Assembly: GCA_036384915.1 (NCBI GenBank)
Contig: DASVLJ010000071.1
Coordinates: 248,001-312,000 of the forward strand
From: PKWO01 sp036384915
GTDB lineage: Bacteria; Pseudomonadota; Gammaproteobacteria; Burkholderiales; Burkholderiaceae_D
Length of the DNA stretch: 64,000 nt
Direction: 5' to 3'
Part shown: positions 52,368 to 60,876 of the stretch, one piece after another
How positions within the stretch are numbered: position 1 is the first letter of the stretch
How the letters are laid out: every line of letters starts with the position of its first letter
Notes under the pieces: generated by a model
The model's database searches: none
What the model was told of the DNA's origin: nothing
Seen by the model: only the letters and a program-made list of their open reading frames with translations
Translations under genes and position numbers: made by a program

Positions 52368-55300
52368 ATGACAACTTCGGCAAGCTACGCCAATGTCGTA
52401 CAAGAACTTTATGTGGCCTATTTCGGCCGCCCAGCCGATCCGGCCGGCCTGCAAAATTTCCAGGCAGCGCTGGCGGCGGCAAATGCCCCCACGACACTGG
52501 CAGGCCTGTCGGCTGCATACGGCACCAATTCCGCGATCACGGCATTGGTCAACGCCTTCGGCGACAGCGGCGAATCGGGCAGGCTGTACGGCACGGCAGT
52601 CAGCTCGAATGCCGGCCAGGCGCAGCAATTTGTCACATCCGTGTTCGAAAACTTGTTTAACCGCGCCCCCTTGCAGGCGGGCCTGCAATTCTGGAGTAAC
52701 GCGCTCTTGACCGGTTCCATGACGCCCGGCGAAGCGGCGATGGAAATTGCGCTTGGCGCCGCCACGGCAGATGCGGCCACGTTCAACAACAAAATCGCCG
52801 CTGCGGCAACATTTACGGCAGACTTGATTGCAGGTAATGAAGCGCCCGGCTATAGCGGCCCTGTCGCCGCCGCCGACGGTCGCGCCTTCCTCGCCGGTAT
52901 TACCGGCTCCACCACGGCCGCCACGTATCAAGCCGGTGCGGTCACGGCCATCGACAATATGTTAGGCATCAGCCCGACACCGGCGCCGATACCGACCCCA
53001 ACCATTTCGCTGACGGTCTCGGGAGACGCCATTCACCTCAACGGCACCACGGCCGCATCGACGGTAAGCCTGACCGGCGCCGATCTGGCAGCTTACCCCG
53101 CTGTGACATTCGGCACAGTGGCGGCGCTTCTCTTGCACGGCACCACCAGCGTAACCGACAGCGGCGGCAATTTCACCCTGAATGCCTCGGGCAACGCCAA
53201 TGCCACGACCTTCAACTTCGGCACGGGCGTCGTCAGCGGGGCCGACGCCGCCTCCTCGGCCGGCATCACCTACTCGGGTGTGACCACCTACGTCACCTCC
53301 AGCCATGCCGATACCGTGACGCTTTCCGCTGCAAACCAAAACGTCATCGCCTCCGCCCAAGGCGAAACCATCAACCTGGGCAGCTTGGCCTACACCGGCA
53401 CGCTCAATCTCAACGCCGGTACGGGCGGCCCCGATACGATCAATGCCACGGTCGGAGGCAACCTCAGCGGCGGCACCATCGCCGGCACCAATGGCGGCGC
53501 GGCAATTGCGCTGGTGCTGAGCGCGGCCGGAACGGAAACCCTGAGCACGGCGGAATACAACACCATCACCGCCACCACCGGCGGCAGCATCACGTTCACC
53601 GGCGGCACGTTCGGCACGAACCACATCACGTTCTCCAACGCCGGCACCGTGACGACAATCGCCAACGTAGGCAACTACAATATCGCTTCCGGCGGCGATA
53701 CCTTGACCCTCACCAACGCGGCAGACAACGTCACTGACCTCGGCTCGGCGGGTGGCAATACCGTCAATCTCGGTTCGCTCGCCTACAGCGGCGCCATGTC
53801 GTTCGCCACCGGCAGCACGGATACGGTGGACGTGACGGTAGGTGGCGATATCAGCGCTGCCACGATCACAGGGAGCGGCGCGGTGGCACTGGCGCTCTCG
53901 GGCGCCGGCACGGAAAAGCTCAATACGGCCGAATACAACCTGTTCAACGCGACCGGCATCAGCGGCGGCACCTTCGGCGGCAACACCATCATCTTCTCGA
54001 ACGGCGGAACGGTGACCGCCAACGCCAACGTGGCCAACTACGATTTGTATAGCGGCGGCAATACCATCACGCTCAACAACGTCAATGACAACGTGTCCGG
54101 TGCGGCTAGTGGCGGCATCAATAACGTCCAACTCGGCAGCCTCGCTTACACCGGCACGCTGAGTTTCGGCTCCGGCGGTCACGACACGGTCGAAGCCACG
54201 GTAGGTGGCGACCTCAGCGGCGCGACGATCACCTCCACCATCAACGCGGGGGTGGAACTATCCTTGAACGCAGCAGGCACCGAAACGCTCTCCACGGCGG
54301 AATACAACCTATTCGACGGTTCAGGCGGCGGCATCTTCTTCGGCACCGGCGGCCCGCCGCAAGCCACGATCGTCCTTTCCAATGCTGGGACGGTAACATC
54401 CATGTTCAGTGTGGGCAACTATGATCTGTCCACCGCCGGTAACACGATCACGCTGCTCAGCACGAGCGCCAACGTCACCGGCGCGGCCAGCGGCAACGAT
54501 ACGGTCGATCTTGGCGCTTTGGCTTATACCGGCACCCTGAGTTTCGGTGCAGCCGGCACCGATAGCGTCCATGCCACGGTGGGCGGCGACATCAGCGGCG
54601 CCTCGATCAGCTCGACCGGCGCGGCCGTCGGCCTGGTTCTCTCCGGCGCCGGCACGGAAACGCTGAACACGGCGGAGTACAACCTGTTCGATGCCGGCGG
54701 CATCAGCGGCGGCACTTTCGGCGGCAACACGATCGTGTTCTCCGACGCAGGCACGGTGATGGCCGCTGCCAACGTGGGCAACTATCAACTTTCCGCCTCC
54801 GGCAATACCATCACCTTGGCCAACGCCGCAGACAACGTCACCGGCGCAGCCAGCGGCGGTAACGACGTCGTCGATCTCGGCTCCCTGGCCTATACCGGCA
54901 CGATGGCTTTCGGTGCTGCCGGCAACGACAGCATCCATGTCACGGTCGGCGGCGACATCAGCGGGGCCACGATCACCTCAGGCGGCGCCTCGGTGGGGCT
55001 GGTCTTTTCCGCAGCCGGCTCGGAAACCATGACCACCGCGCAATACAATCTGTTCAATGCCGGCGGCATCAGCGGCGGAACGTTCGTCGGCGACGGCATC
55101 ATCTTCTCCGATGCCGGGTCGGTGACCGACAACGCCAATGTGGGCAACTACACCCTGTGGTCCGGCGGCAATACCATCACGATCAACAACACCTCCGACA
55201 CCATACACGGCGCCGCAACCGGCGGCGATACCTACAACCTCGATGCAAACGGTTTTACCGGAACGTTCGCCCTGGGCAGCAGCGGCGCGGACACATTCAA

Positions 55301-56096
55301 CGTACTGGCAGGTATCAATATCAGCGGCGCCACGATCAACGCCAGCGGCACCGCGACCAACCTAGCCATTAGCGGATCGGGCACCGTCACAGTCAGCTCT
55401 GCGGAAGCAGCCGACTTCCACGCCGGCACGTCTGCGATTTCCGCCGCCGGCGGCACGATGAACATCGCCGACAGCACGTCGACGATCAACCTGAACGCGC
55501 AGGAAAATGCGGTGACCATGATCGGCCTTCAATCCGGGTCCAACACCGTCAACATTTCCATCGGTGCAGCGAGCGTCAATTCCGGTGCGGCCGGGTTCAA
55601 CCAGGTCATTCAGGAAAATGGCGCGGGCGGCAACACCTTCAATATTGATAATGGCGGAGCCGGGGCCACGATCGTCGGGGCATCGGACGCGAGCCACTAT
55701 GTAACGATCAATAATTTCAACACCACCTCGGACAACATCAATCTGACCCTGAGCAACAATGCGCAAAACAACGGCGAGCAGAATATCAGCGACTCGGGCA
55801 ACGATACGATCACGGTCGGCGTTAACAGCGTGATCGTGGAGGAAGATTTGGGCGCGTTGCCGGGCTTTACGGTGTTCGATGCCACGGACCTTACGAGCGC
55901 AAAGGCCAACATATTGAGGGCAATCAACGCCTCCGCCTCAACCAGCGGCGAATATACGTTTGTGATCGACAGCAACCAGGGCGCGGCGATCTATGAAATC
56001 CACGTCAACTCCGGTGGCGGCACCATTGACGGCATCCAGTTAATCGGCGTGGCCCATGGCGTCGGCGCATTCAACCTGGTCAACCACATCGCATGA
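52368..56096 (+). CDS. Large DUF4214 repeat protein, probable secreted surface/S-layer-like protein
   Basis: A 1242-residue protein without a classical signal peptide. Residues about 5-130 hold two DUF4214-type helical units (YVAYFGRPADPAGLQNF and FENLFNRAPLQAGLQFW), as in many type I-secreted or S-layer-like proteins. A Pro-Thr linker (PTPAPIPTPT) follows. From about residue 335, six tandem units of about 120-130 residues carry the core LGSLAYTGTLSFG...VGGDISGATI...GTETLSTAEYNLF. The protein is rich in Gly, Thr, Asn, Ala and Ser with almost no Cys or Lys, as in beta-solenoid surface proteins. The C-terminus ends in hydrophobic FNLVNHIA. Secretion by a type I system is inferred; no exporter is nearby. 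Confidence 0.82.
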   Translation: MTTSASYANVVQELYVAYFGRPADPAGLQNFQAALAAANAPTTLAGLSAAYGTNSAITALVNAFGDSGESGRLYGTAVSSNAGQAQQFVTSVFENLFNRAPLQAGLQFWSNALLTGSMTPGEAAMEIALGAATADAATFNNKIAAAATFTADLIAGNEAPGYSGPVAAADGRAFLAGITGSTTAATYQAGAVTAIDNMLGISPTPAPIPTPTISLTVSGDAIHLNGTTAASTVSLTGADLAAYPAVTFGTVAALLLHGTTSVTDSGGNFTLNASGNANATTFNFGTGVVSGADAASSAGITYSGVTTYVTSSHADTVTLSAANQNVIASAQGETINLGSLAYTGTLNLNAGTGGPDTINATVGGNLSGGTIAGTNGGAAIALVLSAAGTETLSTAEYNTITATTGGSITFTGGTFGTNHITFSNAGTVTTIANVGNYNIASGGDTLTLTNAADNVTDLGSAGGNTVNLGSLAYSGAMSFATGSTDTVDVTVGGDISAATITGSGAVALALSGAGTEKLNTAEYNLFNATGISGGTFGGNTIIFSNGGTVTANANVANYDLYSGGNTITLNNVNDNVSGAASGGINNVQLGSLAYTGTLSFGSGGHDTVEATVGGDLSGATITSTINAGVELSLNAAGTETLSTAEYNLFDGSGGGIFFGTGGPPQATIVLSNAGTVTSMFSVGNYDLSTAGNTITLLSTSANVTGAASGNDTVDLGALAYTGTLSFGAAGTDSVHATVGGDISGASISSTGAAVGLVLSGAGTETLNTAEYNLFDAGGISGGTFGGNTIVFSDAGTVMAAANVGNYQLSASGNTITLANAADNVTGAASGGNDVVDLGSLAYTGTMAFGAAGNDSIHVTVGGDISGATITSGGASVGLVFSAAGSETMTTAQYNLFNAGGISGGTFVGDGIIFSDAGSVTDNANVGNYTLWSGGNTITINNTSDTIHGAATGGDTYNLDANGFTGTFALGSSGADTFNVLAGINISGATINASGTATNLAISGSGTVTVSSAEAADFHAGTSAISAAGGTMNIADSTSTINLNAQENAVTMIGLQSGSNTVNISIGAASVNSGAAGFNQVIQENGAGGNTFNIDNGGAGATIVGASDASHYVTINNFNTTSDNINLTLSNNAQNNGEQNISDSGNDTITVGVNSVIVEEDLGALPGFTVFDATDLTSAKANILRAINASASTSGEYTFVIDSNQGAAIYEIHVNSGGGTIDGIQLIGVAHGVGAFNLVNHIA
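53376..55340 (+). repeat. Tandem protein repeats, about 363-393 bases each
   Basis: The LG(S/A)LAY(T/S)G core begins at 53376, 53769, 54133, 54510 and 54876, with a degraded sixth at 55239. Spacings are 393, 364, 377, 366 and 363 bases, all compatible with the reading frame of one protein. The copies are diverged at DNA level, so they are old duplications. Confidence 0.9.
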
Positions 56097-56158
56097 TCTT
56101 CCGGCGCCTGCGGCGCCAGATTGCAATAAAAACACTGCAATAGACTCAGAGTGACGCC

Positions 56159-56188
56159 ATGCGGCTGCTTCGGCAGCCGCATGTTTTT
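56159..56188 (+). terminator. Rho-independent terminator after the surface protein gene
   Basis: ATGCGGCTGC pairs with GCAGCCGCAT around a TTCG loop (10-bp stem), then GTTTTT. It lies 63 bases past the stop. A smaller GGCGCC-TGC-GGCGCC hairpin is at 56103-56117. Confidence 0.92.
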
Positions 56189-56291
56189 CCCGCTCCCGGA
56201 CACCTTCCGTGCCGGACATCTTCCTTGCCGGCCCGCCTGCCGCGCCCCGCCCACGACGCCCGCCGAAGGGCCGTCACGGCAAATGAGCAAG

Positions 56292-56297
56292 TATAAT
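56292..56297 (+). promoter_or_regulatory. TATAAT -10 element before folD
   Basis: A consensus -10 box 38 bases before the folD ATG; no good -35 box at the usual distance. It follows the terminator, so folD must have its own promoter here. Confidence 0.5.
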
Positions 56298-56334
56298 TCC
56301 GGGCATCACTCCTTTCATTCCCGGCCCACCTTCC

Positions 56335-57180
56335 ATGACTGCCCAACTGATCAGCGGTACCCAACTCTCCCAACACATCCGCGCCGACGTCACCGCGCGC
56401 GCGGCAGCCTTGACGGCCAAGGGCAAGCAGCCCGGCCTGGCTGTGATCCTGGTCGGTGAAGATCCGGCCAGCCAGGTCTACGTGCGCAACAAGATCAAGG
56501 CTTGCGCCGATACCGGTATCCGTTCCTTTTTTGACAAGTACGACGCCACGCTTTCCGAGGCCGACTTGCTGGCCCGCATCGCCGCCTTGAATGCCGACCC
56601 GGCCGTGCACGGCATCCTGGTGCAAATGCCCTTGCCTAAACATATCGATCCGCAAAAGGTGATCGCCGCCATCTCCACTGCCAAGGACGTGGACGGCTAT
56701 TCGGTTCTTTCGGCCGGCGAACTGGTGGCCGGCCTGCCCGGTTTCCGTCCCTGCACGCCTTACGGTTGCATGAAGCTGATCGAAAGCACGGGTACCAGCC
56801 TGCGCGGCAAGCATGCCGTGGTAATCGGCCGCAGCAACACGGTCGGCAAGCCGATGGGCCTCCTGCTCTTGCAAGCCAACGCTACCGTCACCATCTGCCA
56901 TAGTGCGACGCCGGACCTGGGTTATCACACGCGCCAGGCCGACGTGGTGGTGGCCGCCGTGGGCCGCCGGAACACCGTAACCGCCGACATGGTCAAACCC
57001 GGGGCCATCGTGATCGACGTGGGCATGAACCGCGACGACGAAGGCAAGCTGTGCGGCGACGTAGACTTCGACAAGGTGAAGGAAGTGGCAGGCCACATCA
57101 CGCCCGTACCGGGCGGCGTCGGCCCCATGACCATCACCATGCTTCTGGTCAACACCATCGAATCCGCTGAAAGACACTGA
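56335..57180 (+). CDS. folD: Methylenetetrahydrofolate dehydrogenase/cyclohydrolase
   Basis: A 281-residue bifunctional enzyme interconverting methylene-, methenyl- and formyl-tetrahydrofolate. Signature VGEDPASQVYVRNKIKAC includes the tyrosine and lysine of the active site, ILVQMPLPKHID is also diagnostic, and the NADP site is VVIGRSNTVGKPMG. Its stop overlaps the next start by one base (TGATG). Confidence 0.97.
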   Translation: MTAQLISGTQLSQHIRADVTARAAALTAKGKQPGLAVILVGEDPASQVYVRNKIKACADTGIRSFFDKYDATLSEADLLARIAALNADPAVHGILVQMPLPKHIDPQKVIAAISTAKDVDGYSVLSAGELVAGLPGFRPCTPYGCMKLIESTGTSLRGKHAVVIGRSNTVGKPMGLLLLQANATVTICHSATPDLGYHTRQADVVVAAVGRRNTVTADMVKPGAIVIDVGMNRDDEGKLCGDVDFDKVKEVAGHITPVPGGVGPMTITMLLVNTIESAERH

Positions 57181-59243
57181 TGCAACAAGACAATCCGCTG
57201 CTCGACTTTTCCGGCCTGACGCGCTTCGAGCAAGTCAAACCGGAACATGTGACACCCGCAATCGAAGCCCTGCTCGCGGAAAACCGAGCCGCTGTAGCCA
57301 GGCTGGAATCGCCCGATACGCCTGCCACATGGGATGGCTTCGTCGAGCCGCTGGAAGACGCCACCGAACGGCTGGGCCGGGCATGGGGCGTGGTCAGCCA
57401 TTTGCATGCCGTGATGGACACACCCGAACTGCGCGCCGTCTACAATGAAAATCAGCCCAAGCTGACCGAATTCTGGACCGAGCTGGGGCAAAACCTGGCC
57501 TTGTTCGGCAAGTACAAGGCATTGCACGACGGTCCGGAATTCGCGGCCCTGACGGCTACACGCAAGCGCATCGTCGACAATGCCATCCGCGACTTCCGTT
57601 TATCGGGCGCCGAGCTGCCGGAGGATAAGAAGGCGCGTTACGCCGAAATCCAAGAGGCGCAAGCCACGCTTGGCACCAGGTTCTCGGAAAACGTGCTCGA
57701 CGCCACCAATGACTTCAGCCTGATCGTGGAAGACGAAGCGGAACTTGCCGGCCTGCCTGGCGACGCCAAAGCCGCCGCGCGCGCCGCGGCGGAAAAGGAT
57801 GGCCGGAGCGGGTTCAAGTTCACGCTGCACTTCCCCTCCTACTTTCCGGTGCTGCAATATGCGGACTCGCGCGGGCTGCGCGAAAAGATCTACCGCGCCA
57901 ACGCGACCAAGGCTTCCGAACTCGGCGCCAAGCCGGAGTGGGACAACAGCGGCAACATCGTCGAACTCTTGAAGCTGCGCGACGAGGAAGCCAAACTCCT
58001 GGGCTACCGGAACTTCGCCGAAGTCTCGCTCGTGACCAAGATGGCCGAAACTCCGGCGCAAGTCGTCTCCTTCCTGGAAGACTTGGCGCAGCGCGCCCGC
58101 TCCTACGCCGAAAAAGACTTGGCAGAATTGCGCGCCTTTGCACGTGAACGCCTGGGCCTGGAACAGATCGAGGCCTGGGATTTGACCTACGCCTCGGAAA
58201 AGCTGCGCGAGGAACGCTATGCCTTTTCCGAGCAGGAATTGAAACAATACTTCCCCGAACCCAAGGTAATCGATGGCCTGTTCCGCGTGATCGAGACCTT
58301 GTATGGCGTCACGATCAAGCCGGACACCGCGTCCACTTGGCACTCCGACGTCAAATTCTTCCGCATCGAGCGCGACGGACAACTGGTCGGCCAGTTCTAT
58401 CTCGACCTTTATGCACGCAAGGGTAAGCGCGGCGGCGCGTGGATGGACGGTGCGCGCGAGCGGCGCCGTGTCGCGTCCGCCACGCAAACTCCAGTGGCTT
58501 ACCTGGTATGCAACTTCACCGAACCCGCCATGGTCGATGGCAAGCTCAAGCCTTCGCTATTCACGCACGACGATGTGATCACGCTGTTCCATGAATTCGG
58601 CCACGGCTTGCATCATATGCTGACCAAAGTCGACGACCTCGCCGTCTCGGGCATTTCGGGGGTGGAATGGGATGCCGTCGAGCTGCCTTCGCAATTCATG
58701 GAAAACTTTTGCTGGGAATGGGAGGTGCTGGAGCACATGACGGCCCACGCCGATACGGGCGAACCCTTGCCGCGCGCGCTGTTCGACAAGATGATCGCCG
58801 CCAGGAATTTCCAATCCGGCATGCAGACGCTGCGCCAGGTTGAATTCTCGCTGTTCGATATGCACCTGCATTACGATTACCAGGCCGGCGGCAGCCAGAC
58901 CGTGCAGCAATTGCTGGACAGCGTGCGCGATCGGGTTGCGGTCCTCAAGCCGCCAGCCTTCAACCGCTTCCAGCATTCGTTTTCCCACATCTTTGCCGGC
59001 GGCTACGCGGCAGGCTATTACAGCTACAAGTGGGCCGAAGTCCTGTCGGCGGACGCCTATGCCGCCTTCGAGGAAGCGGGCGCCGCAACCGGCAACGTCT
59101 TGTCGGTCGAGGTCGGACGCAAATTCCAGCAGGAAGTGCTGGCCGTGGGCGGTTCGCGTCCGGCGCTGGAGTCGTTCAAGGCTTTCCGCGGCCGGGAACC
59201 GAAAATCGACGCTTTGCTGCGCCATAGTGGAATGGCGGCGTAA
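57180..59243 (+). CDS. prlC: Oligopeptidase A (M3 metallopeptidase)
   Basis: A 687-residue cytosolic zinc peptidase that degrades short peptides, including cleaved signal peptides. The zinc motif is FHEFGHGLHHML near residue 470, and the following GVEWDAVELPSQFMENFCWE carries the third ligand and substrate-loop residues. The usual length for OpdA/PrlC. It is coupled to folD by a one-base overlap. Confidence 0.96.
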   Translation: MQQDNPLLDFSGLTRFEQVKPEHVTPAIEALLAENRAAVARLESPDTPATWDGFVEPLEDATERLGRAWGVVSHLHAVMDTPELRAVYNENQPKLTEFWTELGQNLALFGKYKALHDGPEFAALTATRKRIVDNAIRDFRLSGAELPEDKKARYAEIQEAQATLGTRFSENVLDATNDFSLIVEDEAELAGLPGDAKAAARAAAEKDGRSGFKFTLHFPSYFPVLQYADSRGLREKIYRANATKASELGAKPEWDNSGNIVELLKLRDEEAKLLGYRNFAEVSLVTKMAETPAQVVSFLEDLAQRARSYAEKDLAELRAFARERLGLEQIEAWDLTYASEKLREERYAFSEQELKQYFPEPKVIDGLFRVIETLYGVTIKPDTASTWHSDVKFFRIERDGQLVGQFYLDLYARKGKRGGAWMDGARERRRVASATQTPVAYLVCNFTEPAMVDGKLKPSLFTHDDVITLFHEFGHGLHHMLTKVDDLAVSGISGVEWDAVELPSQFMENFCWEWEVLEHMTAHADTGEPLPRALFDKMIAARNFQSGMQTLRQVEFSLFDMHLHYDYQAGGSQTVQQLLDSVRDRVAVLKPPAFNRFQHSFSHIFAGGYAAGYYSYKWAEVLSADAYAAFEEAGAATGNVLSVEVGRKFQQEVLAVGGSRPALESFKAFRGREPKIDALLRHSGMAA

Positions 59244-59301
59244 ATTCGATTACAGTTCGGTTATGAAGTAACAATCCACACCCGCCAACCAAGGTGAATG
59301 C

Positions 59302-59910
59302 ATGAAAGCCAAGCAACTTGCCCCTCTCGCGATCGCCCTGCTCTGCGCCACCGCCGGTGCCCAGCAGATGTACAAGTACGTCGCGCCCGACGGCACGGTG
59401 AGCTATAGCGACAAACCGCCGCCATCGACGGCCACCAAGGTGGAAAAGAAAACCATGGCCGGCGGCGGCTCCTCGCTTGACGATCTGCCGTATGAGCTGG
59501 CGCAAGCCGCAAAAAACAGCCCCGTCACGCTGTACACCAGCCAGGGCTGCACGCCATGTGATCAAGGGCGCAAGCTGCTCAACGACCGCGGCATCCCGTT
59601 CGTCGAAAAGACCATCACCACCGCCGAGGACAACGCCCAATTCACGAAATTGGCCGGTACATCCACCGTCCCCGTGCTGATGGTCGGCCGCACCAAACAA
59701 GCAGGTTTCTCGGTCGAGCAGTGGAACATGGCCCTGACAGCCGCGAATTATCCGACCAGCAACCACATGCCCAAGTCGCACAGGAATCCGGCGCCCGAGG
59801 CTCTGGTCGCACCGGCGCCCAAGGTTGAAGCCAAGCCGGTGGAGCAAGCGCCAGCGCCGGCGCCCGCTCCCACCCAAGAACCCGGCGCACAGCCCGGCTT
59901 TCATTTCTAA
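59302..59910 (+). CDS. Exported DUF4124-glutaredoxin-like protein
   Basis: A 202-residue protein. The signal peptide (LAPLAIALLCATAGAQ) is followed by a DUF4124 segment (MYKYVAPDGTVSYSDKPPPS), then a glutaredoxin/thioredoxin fold (about residues 68-145) with the redox pair in SQGCTPCDQG and cis-Pro in STVPVLMVG. The last 50 residues are Pro/Ala-rich (APAPAPTQEPGAQPG), likely a periplasmic spacer. It may act in periplasmic thiol chemistry. It lies 58 bases after prlC and 18 before holC. Confidence 0.85.
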   Translation: MKAKQLAPLAIALLCATAGAQQMYKYVAPDGTVSYSDKPPPSTATKVEKKTMAGGGSSLDDLPYELAQAAKNSPVTLYTSQGCTPCDQGRKLLNDRGIPFVEKTITTAEDNAQFTKLAGTSTVPVLMVGRTKQAGFSVEQWNMALTAANYPTSNHMPKSHRNPAPEALVAPAPKVEAKPVEQAPAPAPAPTQEPGAQPGFHF

Positions 59911-59928
59911 GCGGGCGACCGCAACCGC

Positions 59929-60354
59929 ATGACGCAGATAGACTTCCGCAGCAACGTCGCCAACAAGCTCGGCTACGCCTGCGTGCTGGTGCGCAAGGCA
60001 CGCGCGGCCAACTTCAATGTGGTGCTGTATTCGGAAGACCGCAACGAATTGCGCATGCTCGACGACATGCTGTGGACCTTCGCCGAACAGGAGTTCCTGC
60101 CGCACGTGATGGCCGAAGACCCCAATGCGCGCCACACTCCAGTGTTGTTGACGGCGAACGACGAAGCCGCATTGCCGCACAGCCAGATTCTGATCAATCT
60201 CTCGGCCAGAACCCCGAACAATTTCGCCCAGTTCGAGCGCATGTTCGAACTCGTCTCCACCGACGCGAGCGAAGTGAGCGCCGGACGCGAGCGCTACCGT
60301 TTTTATCAGCAGCGAGGCTATCCGCTGACGCATATCGTGGCAGAAGACAAATGA
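59929..60354 (+). CDS. holC: DNA polymerase III chi subunit
   Basis: A 141-residue replication protein. The IDFRSNVANKLGYACVLVRKA start and ILINLSARTPNNFAQFERMFELV segment match HolC, which links the clamp loader to single-strand binding protein. In many betaproteobacteria holC lies before a short conserved gene, as here. Its stop overlaps the next ATG (ATGA). Confidence 0.9.
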   Translation: MTQIDFRSNVANKLGYACVLVRKARAANFNVVLYSEDRNELRMLDDMLWTFAEQEFLPHVMAEDPNARHTPVLLTANDEAALPHSQILINLSARTPNNFAQFERMFELVSTDASEVSAGRERYRFYQQRGYPLTHIVAEDK

Positions 60355-60740
60355 GCAAGACCAGCCTGGACGCCGGAATCCCCATCCTTACGGAAGTGAT
60401 CGAAGACAGCGGCAACTTCGTTGCGTCTTCCAAGCCGCAGGATGCCGCCAGGCCGGCGCCGCGCCCCGAAGTGGTCGACGTGCCGCTGATCGACGGCTGG
60501 CTGACGGAAGAATGGAACCGCCTCGAACGCAAGATAGGCGGACGCATCCTGTCTGAAGTGATGGCCAGCGTCGAAGCCGAAATCGAAACCCGCGTGCGCA
60601 ATGCGCTGGCCGACGTGCTGCAGCTGTCGGTGGAAACCATGGCCAAGGAAGTCACGCAAAACCTGCGCGCCAGCCTCGAAGACGTGATTACCCAGGCGGT
60701 GCATCGGGAAATCTCGAGAATGCAATTTTCGAAAAAGTAA
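60351..60740 (+). CDS. Small conserved hypothetical protein, holC partner (DUF2486-like)
   Basis: A 129-residue soluble protein. The start DAGIPILTEVIEDSG (PxLTEV) and the amphipathic C-terminal helix (RVRNALADVLQLSVETMAKEVTQNL) are typical of a short family next to holC in betaproteobacteria. The ATG at 60351 overlaps the holC stop by four bases, so it is translationally coupled. Function unknown; a role in polymerase holoenzyme function is guessed only from position. Its stop lies inside the 24-bp palindrome. Confidence 0.75.
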   Translation: MSKTSLDAGIPILTEVIEDSGNFVASSKPQDAARPAPRPEVVDVPLIDGWLTEEWNRLERKIGGRILSEVMASVEAEIETRVRNALADVLQLSVETMAKEVTQNLRASLEDVITQAVHREISRMQFSKK

Positions 60741-60760
60741 GAATTTCCGGAAATTCTTAC
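60737..60760. repeat. 24-bp perfect palindrome upstream of dadA
   Basis: The arm GTAAGAATTTCC (60737-60748) is followed directly by its complement (60749-60760). The centre is TTCCGGAA. It includes the stop codon of the previous gene and lies about 117-140 bases before dadA. No T-run follows on either strand, so a regulator site is more likely than a terminator. Confidence 0.75.
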
Positions 60761-60876
60761 ATGGCGGCACAAAAATTTTCCGTAAATGTATTCCAATAAA
60801 AAGATCCACCACGTTGTTGATTGCCTGAAAAAACGAGAACTTTCTACAATCTCACTATCGGATAACGGAGATCGTC

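Noticed and set aside
52962..54182. Long antisense frames across the surface protein repeats
   Set aside because: They mirror the repeat structure of the real gene and have no start signals or domains.
53376..55340. Reading of the surface protein repeats as a CRISPR-like array
   Set aside because: Unit length is 360-390 bases, units are diverged and in frame with one protein, and there are no short identical repeats with unique spacers.
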